Shown: piece by piece, positions 13,955 to 24,472 of the stretch
Layout of the letters: each line of letters starts with the position of its first letter
Numbering within the stretch: position 1 is the stretch's first letter
NCBI RefSeq assembly: GCF_021018895.1
Contig: NC_079387.1
Coordinates: 9,264,583 to 9,328,582 of the forward strand
DNA: 64,000 nucleotides
Reading direction: 5' to 3'
Origin: Seriola aureovittata
Lineage: Eukaryota; Chordata; Actinopteri; Carangiformes; Carangidae
Notes under the pieces: generated by a model
Databases searched by the model: none
What the model was told of the DNA's origin: nothing
Seen by the model: the letters and a program-made list of their open reading frames with translations, nothing else
Translations under genes and position numbers: made by a program

Positions 13955-15282
13955 GTGAGTTCCATCATAAATCCAGTCTAAACTGCAAAAGGCTTTCGGT
14001 TCACATTGATGTAGCTCATATTGGGGACGACAACATCTATTCCACTTTTTATAGACCTGTGTGAAGCTGCGGTGAATTACACTAGAGAGACGCTATTGAC
14101 AAGTTCTGCACTCGTTACATCCAGAAATACTTCTTCATGCCTGTGTGGAGCCTCTCCATAGCCTAACAACACTACAGCAGAGATATGTTTCCTTCAGGTG
14201 CTGTTATAACAGTGTGCATGTGGAGCACCAGTTTCCATGGAGTCCAGTCTTGAGTGTGATTCATCAAGGTTGAGTCTTTCTAAAATAGCCTTCAGTGGCG
14301 ACCGCTAATCTTGCAAGATGTGTATTATTTCTTTGTGACACATCGAAATAATGAACCTCCATCCTTGGCAGTGAGTCTTTTTAATACTTCACATGATGCT
14401 GAGTTCCACCATCGTAACTCAGACACTTGCATCCTGAGAAAAATACTGCAAAAATAGTTGTGTATAAACAGCTGCTCCACCCGCATTGTTATTGATAAGT
14501 TTGACACTGTCAATCAAGATATTTCAATCCAGAGACTTCAAGATTCAGCTGCTGATTTTAACTAGTTTTCTTTCTACTAAGACATCCCATGTTTTCCTCA
14601 GTGGTTTTAAATCTAGATTTTCCACAAGGCTTAATTTTTAATTTGTAGATACTCAAATAAAAAATAAATAAAAGCAGAATAAAAACAGTTACTACTGGTT
14701 CTTATATGTAGGTTTCAGTGGAAGGAGAAGATGTGATAATAAATCCATGTATTTTCTCCTACATGCCGCAGATAATGTTTGTGAATGAGTAAAACTATAA
14801 TGTCCACTGTATATCAAACAGTAAGAGTAAGGTATGTGAGCTGTAATGTGGCTGTTTCCCCCTTTTCAAATTACACAGTAAGAGTTGTTGGAGTTTTTAC
14901 TTGTTTCCACTAGTCATATTTTCTTCCACTGTAGCTAAATTTAAACAAACAAATGGTTATTACTCTATTTGTGCCTTATTCATACAACAAAATGACCCTG
15001 TAAATCATGGGCTGTATTATAATGTGTTTGCAAAAAAAATCCTATACTTTTTATGTGAACCATGAACATCTCTCTGTCTTCTTACTGTTTGGGTAATCCA
15101 GCCTCCACTGTCTGTTGGAGGGTGAGCGGCTGTCAGTGATATCTGTTTGTGTATTTTATTTATCATAATCTCACTTCTTGCTGAATATACTTAAACGTAA
15201 AACGCAGAGTTAACCTGTGATGAAATGTGCTGTGCAAGTTAAACAGCCGCAAACTAACACTCGGGCCCCTGACTATCCGCAG
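13955..15282 (+). other. Last cckbr intron
   Basis: A 1,328-bp GT-AG intron (donor GTGAGT, acceptor CCGCAG). Its length is not a multiple of three. If retained, the receptor frame reads 36 more residues into it and stops at TGA 14062-14064, before TM6. No repeats of note and no other gene were seen. Confidence 0.92.
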
Positions 15283-15863
15283 GACAAAAGAACGGCGTGA
15301 GCAGGGCTGTGACGGGGTCCAATGATGACGACGATGGCTGCTACATCCAGGTCGCTAAAAAACCCGCCTCTGCTGTCGAGCTCCCCACCCTATCTGCCTC
15401 ATCTGCCGTCGCCACCCAGGCCAAACCTGAGCGCGCCCGCAGCAACACCTCGAAGGCCAAGCTGCAGGCCAAGAGGCGAGTCATCCGCATGCTGATGGTG
15501 ATCGTAGCGCTCTTCTTCATCTGCTGGATGCCGCTGTACTCGGCCAACACCTGGAAAGCCTTTGACCTGAAGTCAGCCTCCAAAGCCCTCTCAGGAGCCC
15601 CCATCTCCTTCATCCACCTGCTGTCCTACACCTCCGCCTGCGTCAACCCCATCATTTACTGCTTCATGAACACGCGCTTCCGCAAGGCCCTGCTGTCCAC
15701 CTTCGCCTGCTGCTGCCGCAATCGGCTCTGCCGCCAGTGCTGGTGGTGCAGGAAGAGGGAGGGAGGAGAAGACGGCATCACCGGCACCTCCATGGCCACG
15801 TCGATGGCCACCTCCATGTCCAAGTTCAGCTACACCACCGTCAGCACCACGGGCACCTGCTGA
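15283..15863 (+). CDS. cckbr: Cholecystokinin B receptor, last coding exon (ICL3, TM6, TM7, tail)
   Basis: The exon has 581 coding bases: two bases completing the split Gly codon, then 192 codons and stop TGA at 15861-15863. Intracellular loop 3 carries an acidic 'NDDDDGCYIQV' block that closely matches the B-type receptor's loop. The loop ends in a basic KAKLQAKRRVIRM stretch, followed by TM6 with 'CWMPLYSANTW' and TM7 with 'NPIIY' (the NPxxY activation motif). The tail has a cysteine cluster (FACCCRNRLCRQCWWC) suited to palmitoylation. It ends in a Ser/Thr-rich stretch with a threefold TSM(A) unit and 'SKFSYTTVSTTGTC', again B-type in style. About 322 residues of the usual roughly 450 are in the window. 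Which teleost copy (a or b) cannot be decided here. Confidence 0.96.
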
Positions 15864-16349
15864 GCCTGGAGGAGTGCTGGGTGGTCACATCGGGCAGCGG
15901 CCACTGTGTGCACCATCTGTTTTTTCAATCCTGTTTTTCACTCTTAATCGTAACATGCATTGAGTCATGCGCTGAGTAATACCCCTGCCCTGGTTTCTGA
16001 GGTCTTTTTAAAAGGTCTTGTTCAAGTTCCATGTGAATGGTTGCAGAATGTGAGGCTCGGGAAAAACGCAGTTTCAGTTTGGTGACGTTCCTTTTCTTCT
16101 GTTTAAGTGGCAGCATCTGCTTTGTCGCATTGTGAAGAGAACATCAAGTGCCTGTGCTCTTTGTGTGGCTTCGTCATGGCAGATTGTCGACGGACGTTTT
16201 AGTGGAAAACTTCTCCTGTGTATGTGTAAATAATGTCCGTACGTTCTGACTGTGCCAAAGGTGAAGACATACTGCTCAACAGTGACGACTCAGTATGGAT
16301 TTCAGCTCCCTTTGTGTTTTAATGTTGCTTAACCTTCATTCATGTAGGG
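15864..16349 (+). other. Presumed 3' UTR of cckbr up to the hAT insertion
   Basis: Non-coding sequence after the receptor stop. I find no AATAAA or ATTAAA in these 486 bases; the closest is an AAATAATG near 16228. The first canonical hexamers come at 16411 onward, inside the following transposon, so the transcript may end there or use a variant signal (inference). Confidence 0.6.
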
Positions 16350-16410
16350 CAGTGGTTCTCAACCTGGGGGTCGGGAGATTATTTTCAGGGATCACAAGAC
16401 GGTTTTCAAA

Positions 16411-16432
16411 AATAAATAAATAAATAAATAAA
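16411..16432 (+). promoter_or_regulatory. Cluster of AATAAA poly(A) hexamers inside the hAT-like element
   Basis: The (AAAT)n run provides several overlapping AATAAA hexamers about 550 bp after the cckbr stop. They are the first canonical hexamers downstream. Use as the cckbr poly(A) signal is inference; a downstream GT-rich element was not clearly identified. Confidence 0.4.
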
Positions 16433-16626
16433 GGAATTCATAAGTATTTGTATGCCTCTGCGCCGGTGACAATCAGAGCCGGAGGCATATTGTTTTTGGG
16501 TTGTCCGTCCGTCCGTCTCATTCTCGTGGACACGATGTCTCAATAACATCTTAACGTAACTTCTTCAAACTTGGTAAAAACATTCACCTGGACTCAAGGA
16601 CGAACTGATTAGATTTTGCCGGTCGA

Positions 16627-16654
16627 AGGTCAAAGGTCAAGGTCACAGTGACCT
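16627..16654 (+). promoter_or_regulatory. Nuclear-receptor half-site cluster (DR1 plus oestrogen-response palindrome)
   Basis: Three AGGTCA half-sites lie in a row at 16627, 16634 and 16640, followed by inverted TGACCT at 16649-16654. The first two, one base apart, are an exact DR1 (16627-16639), the PPAR/RXR and HNF4 type. The third with the inverted site forms AGGTCACAGTGACCT (16640-16654), an exact full oestrogen-response palindrome with CAG spacer. TCAAGGTCA within it also fits an SF1/ERR monomer site. It lies inside the hAT-like element, about 780 bp past the cckbr stop. The match is seen directly; function is unproven. Confidence 0.6.
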
Positions 16655-17879
16655 GACAAAAACCCTTTTTAGCGATTACTCAAGAATTCACGGAGCAATT
16701 ATGTAATCGCAAATATCTTATATGACTCTGGATAAACAGGGATGGAACCTGGAACTAGTTTGAGTGGCGGAAGGATACAACTATGAGGCGGTGATTGTAT
16801 TTTGAGAATGATTTTTCCACTGAATCTCTCACACCAATGTTATAAAGTAGTCATTATAAGTGGCAGGTGCTAAATATGATGCGATGGCTTCACGAAAAAA
16901 AGTCTGCCAGTTCAAGATGCGGTGCAAGAAGAGATGGGTGAAGCTGGGCCAACTGAGAGTAACGTTACACTGTCAAGCTCAACTGAAAAACGTAAACCCA
17001 AACTTAAATCTATGGGGGGGGGGGGTCGTGCTCAAAAAGGTTGAGAACCACTGATTTAGGGGATCTCTCACTCTCTCAGCTATCAGAATTATATTATTGA
17101 AGGCTACACCAGGTAACTGTGGACATTTGGCATTTCTGAAATAGCAAAGAAAAGCTTCTTGTTTACATGTGAGTAGTGTTTTGCTCTTACTGTGTTATGT
17201 TTCATCTCCTCTTATGTGTAAAGACGATTTTCTGCAACTATACAAAAAAAGAAACTGATTCATTCAGGTGATTCTGTTTGCTCCTTCGTTTGCAGAACCA
17301 CTTTGTGATTGAGGATGATAAGGCAGGTGCATCTTTGCGGGAGCATTTTAAAGATAAACAAGAATCTAGCCTTATCTCCTGGTGTGCATTAATAATGCAA
17401 TTTTCTTGTGTTGATCCACACCGTGTTATAACAAACTTCAGTCTCCGATCAGCGCTGCTACAAATGTATGTTGGATACTGATGCAGACATCAACTTTAGG
17501 ATGTGAATTAGCAGAAAAAGTGCACACAGTTGCTCCATGAAAGGCTGATCACACTTGTTGTTGCTCCAGTCTGCCCCCGCTACCCTGGCACAAGAAAAGT
17601 GCTTTAGTCAAACACACCTTCTCTGCTCAATTATCTCTGTGGCTCTGTGGTGTCTTTTATGTGCTCTCCCCCTGCCCTCCGCCGCAGTGCTGCCAATTAC
17701 TCTAAGCGTTACCTAAGTACAAAGCCCCCGTTTCCAGGCTCAGACTAACGAGGTGTTTCTCAGGGACCCTCTCCTGCAGTGTAAACCTCACGACTTTGCC
17801 TTTGTGAGCCAGATAACAAACATTACCCGCTCACTCGCTCCATCCGAGCCCTTCAGTTCTTTGAAAAATAATAATAACA

Positions 17880-17965
17880 ACAAACTTGATTTATAAAGAA
17901 CCTTTACGCAGAGCATGTAGCTCAAAGTGCGCTACGAGAAGAGGCAGACAGAAAAGAAAATGGTT
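17880..17965 (+). repeat. LINE-type 3' fragment
   Basis: The words 'TTGATTTATAAAGAACCTTT' and 'GTAGCTCAAAGTGCGCTACG' match the style of retroelement tails frequent in fish ('...CAAAGTGCTTTACA'). It is short and without coding sequence. The family is not determined. Confidence 0.4.
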
Positions 17966-18051
17966 GGTACATAACTAACGTGACATTAAAACTAGTAGTA
18001 AAATATTAAATTGGAATAAGAATAAAAGCAGCAATTTTAATGAAATCTGAA

Positions 18052-18484
18052 ACTTTAAAGGAATATTTTGGGAGTTCCCTTTCATGGCGGTTGAGCGAGA
18101 GCCAGGAGAGAGTTAGTCTACTTAGCATGAAGGCTGTTAGAACATTTGTTAGATCAAATGGAGCATACGTTCACTTGCAGCTCGTTCGGATTCATTTATG
18201 TGGAAACTTTCTTTGTTAGGTTGTGGTGTCAAATACTTGACAGCCAGGCTGGACTTTAAAAGAAGAAGACTGCGGCCTCTCCGACTATATAGGACATGCT
18301 AAGTTATGGAGACTTGGAGCAAAACAGCATCTATTCATAATCTCCTATAGCTTTCCAGAACAGTTCATGGGAAAAACTTGCTGTCTAACCGAGTTAGCTC
18401 ATTGTTTAGCATTTCTGCTATAGAGAGTGATGTTAGCATTAGCTCTAAGAATGCTACCCAGATTTAAACAAACTTTCCCTTTAA
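18052..18484. repeat. Degenerate small TIR element
   Basis: The left end reads 'TTTAAAGGAATATTTTGGGA' and the right end 'AAACTTTCCCTTTAAA', roughly inverse to each other. Between them is 'TTAGCATTAGCTC'-type wording common in teleost non-autonomous elements. There is no open frame. The borders are taken from the weak inverted ends. Confidence 0.4.
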
Positions 18485-19674
18485 AAGTCACTTTTAATTG
18501 CACACATACAGATGAAGTATGCGTACAATCTTTTGTAATTGCCATTTATTGATATTATATTGATAACAGGAAATAACCATCATTAAATTCCCATGGAAAT
18601 TATATATGATGTATTTCATAAATTCAGCTATTATACAAATTTTAACAGTTTTCCTCTGCAGCACAAAAAAAACTGGATGTGTGTTAAGCAGTGTTTTCGT
18701 CTTCCATATTGTGCACGCTGACAGTGTTGGCATCTATCACTTTAAAGTTTCTCACGTCCTCCCATCGCCCAGCACCACTCACTCCCTGCAGCACACCCCC
18801 GCCCACCCACCCTTTTATCCTCGTCTCCTTGTCGGTGCAGAGGCGTATGAATACATGAATGACAATAGTGTGTGGGTGACAGCGGAGATTTGCAGGCGCA
18901 AAGCAGCGTCCGAGAAGCGGGTGGTAGAGGTGGCGGCGAGTTCGGCTTGCAGACAGGCAATTGGCACGGAAAAAATCCCCAGCAGAGCTTCCTCTGTAAA
19001 CACTTTGTCTGGCAGGTTCCAATCTGTGACCTCTTTTGTGATTAAAGAAGGAGAAAATGAGTGATTTCTATGCCAGTGTGTGGTGCACTGGAGAAGCTGT
19101 CAATTAATTTAGGATCTATTTGATTGTCTGTCCAGCCTTTCTTTCTCCCATTTAATTTTATTTCCTCTAAGTTTTATGGATACATTATGAAATTGGAGCC
19201 TATAGTTTAATGAAATGCACATAGTTAAATATGATAGATGATCCTCTTAATCCAAATTTGTTATTGTTTTTCATTCCATTTATTCACAAAGTAAATTTCA
19301 GTCTCTGCTCATGTGCATTATGAATGAATGGTGCAAAAACTTCTGGGCGGGCTTGCTCGCTTAGTTATGGTGAAAGCCTCCCCGAGAAACTGAGATTTGC
19401 TCTATAAAATGTTCTGCTTTTGTTGTATTTTATAACTGTTTAGCTATTCACCTCAGCGGGCCGGCAGATTTAGATATGCATTATTAAAATGAGCAAACCA
19501 CCCAGTCTCAAAGCTGCTACTTTATTAGACAGTCAAAATTGTTTTTCCTCAGAACACTAGAAATTAATACAGAAAGTTCTCATTTCATTAAAATGTTGTC
19601 CTGTTAGTCTTTGACATTTAACACTGACACAACTGAAATGTGAATAAACTAAGAGGCAGGTATTGATTTAAAAT

Positions 19675-20010
19675 AACTGTTTGACATTTTAGGAAATCTG
19701 CTGCAGAAACTTAGGTCTGTATGCTAAATATAAAGCTACAGCTAGCAGGTTAGCTAGCGTAGGAGAAAGGCTGGGGCAAATGGCTAGCTTGGCTCTGTCC
19801 TTAAGTTCACAAGTTAACACATGATAACTTGATTGTTTTATCTGAAGTGTAAAAATATCAATTGTGACTTTGTGCAGATTTTAAATAAACAGTCTAACAG
19901 TCAGGCTAGCCGTTTCCTTCTGCTTCTGATCAAAGTAAGCTAACCAGTCACTGGCTATAGCTTTATACGAAGCTATCTGCTAGCTCCTGCTAAATAAAAG
20001 TCGATGACAT
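19675..20010 (+). repeat. Copy of the 'TTTGACATTTTGGGAAAT' repeat family
   Basis: It starts with 'TGTTTGACATTTTAGGAAAT', followed by 'GCTAAATATAAAGCTACAGC', 'GGTTAGCTAGCGTAGGAGA' and 'CTTGGCTCTGTCC', the internal order of the family. A further repeat-like block at 20041-20160 ('TTTGATGCTATAAAACAA', 'ATGATTGACAGCTG') follows directly and may be a second element. Confidence 0.5.
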
Positions 20011-21832
20011 CACAGCTCCCCAAACGTGAAGCTGAAACAACTTGATAATTTTAATTAGTTATTTGATGCTATAAAACAAGTGTAACGTCATGATTGACAG
20101 CTGTGATTAACTCATGATTGGGTCGGGCGGGTGAATGGGCGGGACCAGCTCCACTGTGTTACCAGCACAAGGTGGCAACGCTTGTATCTGGGAAATTATG
20201 GCTTCATTTCTTTACCGTGGGAGGAAGTGAAGAAGCATCGTGCATCTTTATAAACTTTCATTGTAGGCTACTGAAAGAATTGAGTTCTACCATTACACAG
20301 GAAGTTTAAAGACTCCTAAAATGCTTTTCCAGAGGTGAGCAATCTAACTCTGACCCTGTCCCCAGAACAATACCTGATGCAAATTGAAACCAAAATGAGA
20401 CAGAGGCAGGGAACCGTGCACACAGTTGGTTTCTCTCTTATCTCTACGTCCCTAAACAAGAAACCCATTAGGTGCTCGAGGCAGCTCGCATGGAGGAAGG
20501 TAAAAAAAAAACAAAAAAAAACTGTGAACCTCTTTTGCCTCTTTAGCTCCGTACACAACATGTGGAGCAGATTTTGATCATCTCGAGACACAAAAGAAGA
20601 GACAGCACAAAATATAAATTGCAGTGTCATCTTTCATAAATGTCACTTTTCTGGCAGGGAAACACTAACCTCCTGTGATGATTAATTTGTGCTTGCTTAA
20701 AAAAAAAAAAACGACATGTAAACAAACAGTTTTGACAAATAATCTGCTCTTTAAGATTCTCATTTCTATCTGCATGTTTTCTTGTTAAGTGAAGGATAAC
20801 TGTCTGCTCACCTTGAATTTACAAAATCTGTTTAAGAAAGCTGCTTTTCTCAGTTCCTGAAAAGTTGGCTGCTGAGAGTTACAAGCGTTTCAGCCAGCAG
20901 CAGTGACAAAGCTCTCATAAGTAAATTAGAAAAAGTTATTTCTCAATTATTTATAATGGCTTCCTGGAGGATGACTGCGAGTGAAATGTGCCTCTGCTGG
21001 ATTTTTTTTTTATTTTGTTTTATTTCTTTGCAGAATAATTCATAATTGCAGAGAGAGATTCTTTTTTTTCCCCCTTCGTATTTTCACCTCAGGCACCGAA
21101 TGAAATATTTTGTTTTGGCCTACAGGTTCTGCACCTGAGTAGAAACACAGTTTATGTGAGCTCCTCTCATCTGTTGCTTTTCATTTCCACTTTTCTTTCT
21201 CAGCTTTCAAGGTCCCTCGTCCTTCTCAGAGGTTGAGAGTAGACAAGAGTTGTTCTTTTCAAGACACTTGTGAACACCTTCTGAGAGAGTATGTCGAGTG
21301 TTAATGTGTGTAAAGTTAGAGAAAAAAAACAAAAACCCCAGTAAGTAAACAAACGGAGAAATGCTGAGGTGAAGAGCAGGCGCAGAGATGAGGTGATGAA
21401 ACCACATATTTAGCTCTTATTAGCATTGGAAATCCTTCTCTGGTGGTGAAGCTGTCCGTGTTTGTGCGTCTACATGCGATAAATGTTTACCAAAGCCGTC
21501 TCCAGGTCTGCTGATTTTTGACATTTTTAAATTAATTTTGCCACATCTGGTGCCTGCTTGTTCTAAATTGTAATAATATAAATGTGTAATTGTCTGTTTG
21601 TTGAACCAGGAGGTTTTAAATGTGAGGTTATTGATGTTTGTGATGTTTTGCTTTCACTGTTCCTCCTATATGATATAATTATTACGATGGGCTCTTGTTA
21701 TTCATGGTTTGGTTCATGGTTACTGGCTATAAGTGCAGTGTTTTTCATGCCAAATGTACATTATTTAACAGAAAAATAAATATTGGATAAAACATGATTG
21801 ATTTTGTGTGAGAATATGTGAGCACTTCAATA

Positions 21833-21849
21833 AAAAAAAAAAAAAAAAA
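21833..21849 (+). repeat. A-run preceded by AATAAA
   Basis: CAATAAA runs straight into about 17 A. This looks like the tail of an old retroposed copy or a decayed polyadenylated insertion. The 250 bases upstream show no recognisable parent gene. Confidence 0.4.
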
Positions 21850-24160
21850 CAGGTTTCTGGTATAAAATTGACCCAACAATGAATCTGCTTCATAATTAGC
21901 AGCTCTCCAGTGAAGTTTGCAACACCTCAAGCAGAGGAGAGCTGGACTGTGAATAAGTGTTCAGCACTCAAACATGCGATGAATAATAAAATAGCAACAA
22001 ACAACAGCAAGTCAGCTTCCCCAGCGAGCACACCCTGGTATGATTCAACGTTCTCTCGGGGACGGGAAGCCCTCAGGAAGTTCACACTCACATTTCATGG
22101 GCCGGGAGGGATGAGGAAGAGGCTGAATGCTCATGAGTCGTCGCCATAGCAACACACACGGCCACAACTTTAATCTATAGTCTTGGACCAGAAAACAGAG
22201 AAAATACACATTACTTTAAGAGATATCCTTCAGAGACGTGGATCCCACCCCGTGTAAAAACAGAAACGTGTTTGTTTTTTTTGTTTTTGTTTTTTTCTTC
22301 TCAGACACGCTGCCTGAGAAGAAGTCCATGCAGGCTTTTTAAATATTTTACACAGTCGGAGCACACAGTGAGATACGGTGTGTTTCCTGAATATTAATGA
22401 TAGCTGTGCTGTTTACTGTTGTGAAGGATAACAGTTAAAAGCTGCTTTCTGCTGTAATGCACACACGGAATCATGAAATAAAAAATTTGCTCATTGTTTT
22501 TATAACCTTGAATCATATTAGAGGTTTAGTTTATATTTTATTCTGATATTTTTTAGACCCCTAGTAGACAAAAATTTCTCCTGGATTGTTTTATTATGGA
22601 TGTGAAGGTAAAAAACATGTCCACTAATCCATCCACTAATATTTATTTATCTGTTACAGTATTTCAAGCTTTTGGTTTAACTTGACCATCAAAAGGCAGG
22701 AAAAGGTGTCGGGCTCGTCTTCATCACTCGTCCCAGTCAGCCATGACAGTGTGACAGTGATCAAGCATGCACGCAATGAAAAATGAAAATGCAAACTGAA
22801 GGAAATCTATTCTTATGAGAGAACATGCACAGAAACCAATGGAGCATTTGTGAACAAAGGCAAGGGGTCACATTCACTGAATTTGCACCGCAAAAGCTCT
22901 GAATGTTCATAAACTGCTTTTGTGAAACATCAACAGCACAGACAAAGCCTGTCCCTGGTGCAGTCCTCATCCTCTTGTTCCCTTCAGCTACACAATATCC
23001 CAAGACAGGGAAGTGCTATTGTGCTGATCCAGAGACCAGCTTTTTTTTCTCAAAAACGACTTTCTGTCTAAAAAGTAGAACTCACATTCATTGACTGCAA
23101 GCAACTCACAGTGCACCGATGCATCCTAATGTTTCAGGCTGTTACTCAGTTATTCAGCACTTGTGCGGCTGCAGAGCTCCACACTTTAAACTCATCTGTA
23201 ATCCCTGCCAACAATGTGTTTCCCAGGCCCTGCATGCTGCAGGTGCCAGTACTGTATTCTGTACGCCATTAGCCCACCGACTCCCACACTATTCGTCATG
23301 GCTTCCTTCTGCCACAGGGTTCAGGGATGGAAGTCAACAGCAGAGAGGCTGGTAAATGGACACGGCTTCTCTGTTGCCCCCTCCCACCCCCCACCCCCAT
23401 CCCCAACGGAGCAACAAAGACAGCCCATTCATCTTCTCTCCAACCTTGTACCAGGTATTCCTAAAGACTCGTCCCCATCTCCAGCACATTTCTCTTCATC
23501 ACCCTGATGTTCCTCCTCCTTCTTTCCATGGGAGAGGAAGGACCAACAAATACACCTGACCAGCAGGTTAAACCTATAACATCCTCTACATGAATGCTGG
23601 GGTTCTATCATTAGGGACCCGAAAAGAACATACAGGAGCCGAAAAGAATAAATAAAACTTCAGCGGAGAGGCTCCCTTTAGCACTTCCTCCTATATTGTC
23701 CAATACATCCACGTGTTGCTCTAGACGTTGCGGCATATCTGATTTAATGCAAAATAAAAGTTATGATCATTTGCAGAGGCTGGAGTACATGTAGGTATTT
23801 TCATCTCGACACATTGAGCGCTTTTGTAAAGGAAGCCAGTGTGAGCTACCAAAGCCTTCAGGGTATTAATTATTACTCTCTCTTTTTTTTCTGTGCAATT
23901 TATACACTTTCCAGTCAGAGCCAAACACGCTGCGCTAATGAGAAGCGCTTTAAACTCCCTGTGTCCAGGGAACCTTTTCAATTTATGTTTAGAGTGATAC
24001 ATATCCAACAGGTGAATTGTAGAAGGTCACCTTTCAGAGAATAAACAGAGAGAATTTTAATGAAACCTCCAAACTAGACGAGTAACACACCTACACCTAC
24101 ACAACACCTAAAAATAAACCACAAAGTCCTCCCCCCTTTCACTGAAGCTTCCATCTTAAT

Positions 24161-24472
24161 CATAGACTGTAAATTAAGATGGACGCAGCCCTGGAGACGT
24201 CACCCATAAGTTTACTAAAGAGCGGTTTTGAAGGTCACAGTTAGCTATGTGGGGCGTGTGTGGAGCTGAGACTAACCCTAACTTACTTAACTTAAATTAG
24301 AGACCAAAACTGCCTTTTGCACCAGGCTGTAAACACATTTATATCTGCTGTGGGACTTGACTCACTTTTGGAGCCAGACTCTAGTGGTCATTAGAGGAAC
24401 TGCACTTTCCGAACATCCATGTTGGCTTCATTTTTCCGCCCTGGAGGTTGATGTTTTTGAGTTAAACCTCTT
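24161..24472 (+). repeat. Dispersed repeat beginning 'CATAGACTGTAAATTAAGAT'
   Basis: It starts with 'CATAGACTGTA..AAGATGGACG' and 'GACGTCACCCATA', continues with 'AGCGGTTTTGAAG', and ends with 'GGAGCCAGACTCTAGTGGTC' and 'CTGGAGGTTGATGTTT'. I recognise this word order from a common teleost element. A second copy lies in reverse at about 29845-30000. No coding capacity. Confidence 0.55.

Larger units (their letters stand above)
16350..17053. mobile_element. Non-autonomous hAT-like element with 8-bp target duplication
   Basis: The element is 704 bp. It begins CAGTGGTTCTCAACCT and ends with the exact reverse complement, giving 16-bp terminal inverted repeats of the CAGTGGTTCTCAACC type known from hAT/Charlie elements. 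The flanks are ATGTAGGG (16342-16349) and ATTTAGGG (17054-17061), a 7-of-8 match to an 8-bp target duplication as hAT transposases make. No transposase frame is present. The inside carries (AAAT)n with overlapping AATAAA at 16408-16432. It also carries a block with 'TATGCCTCTGCGCCGG', three 'GTCC' repeats and a nuclear-receptor half-site cluster, which may be a nested older repeat. A G9 run lies near 17020. Confidence 0.88.

Noticed and set aside
18606..19064. 152-residue + strand frame with three overlapping - strand frames
   Set aside because: The frames share a GC-richer patch with few stops and look unlike any protein. No splice sites or start context supports a gene.
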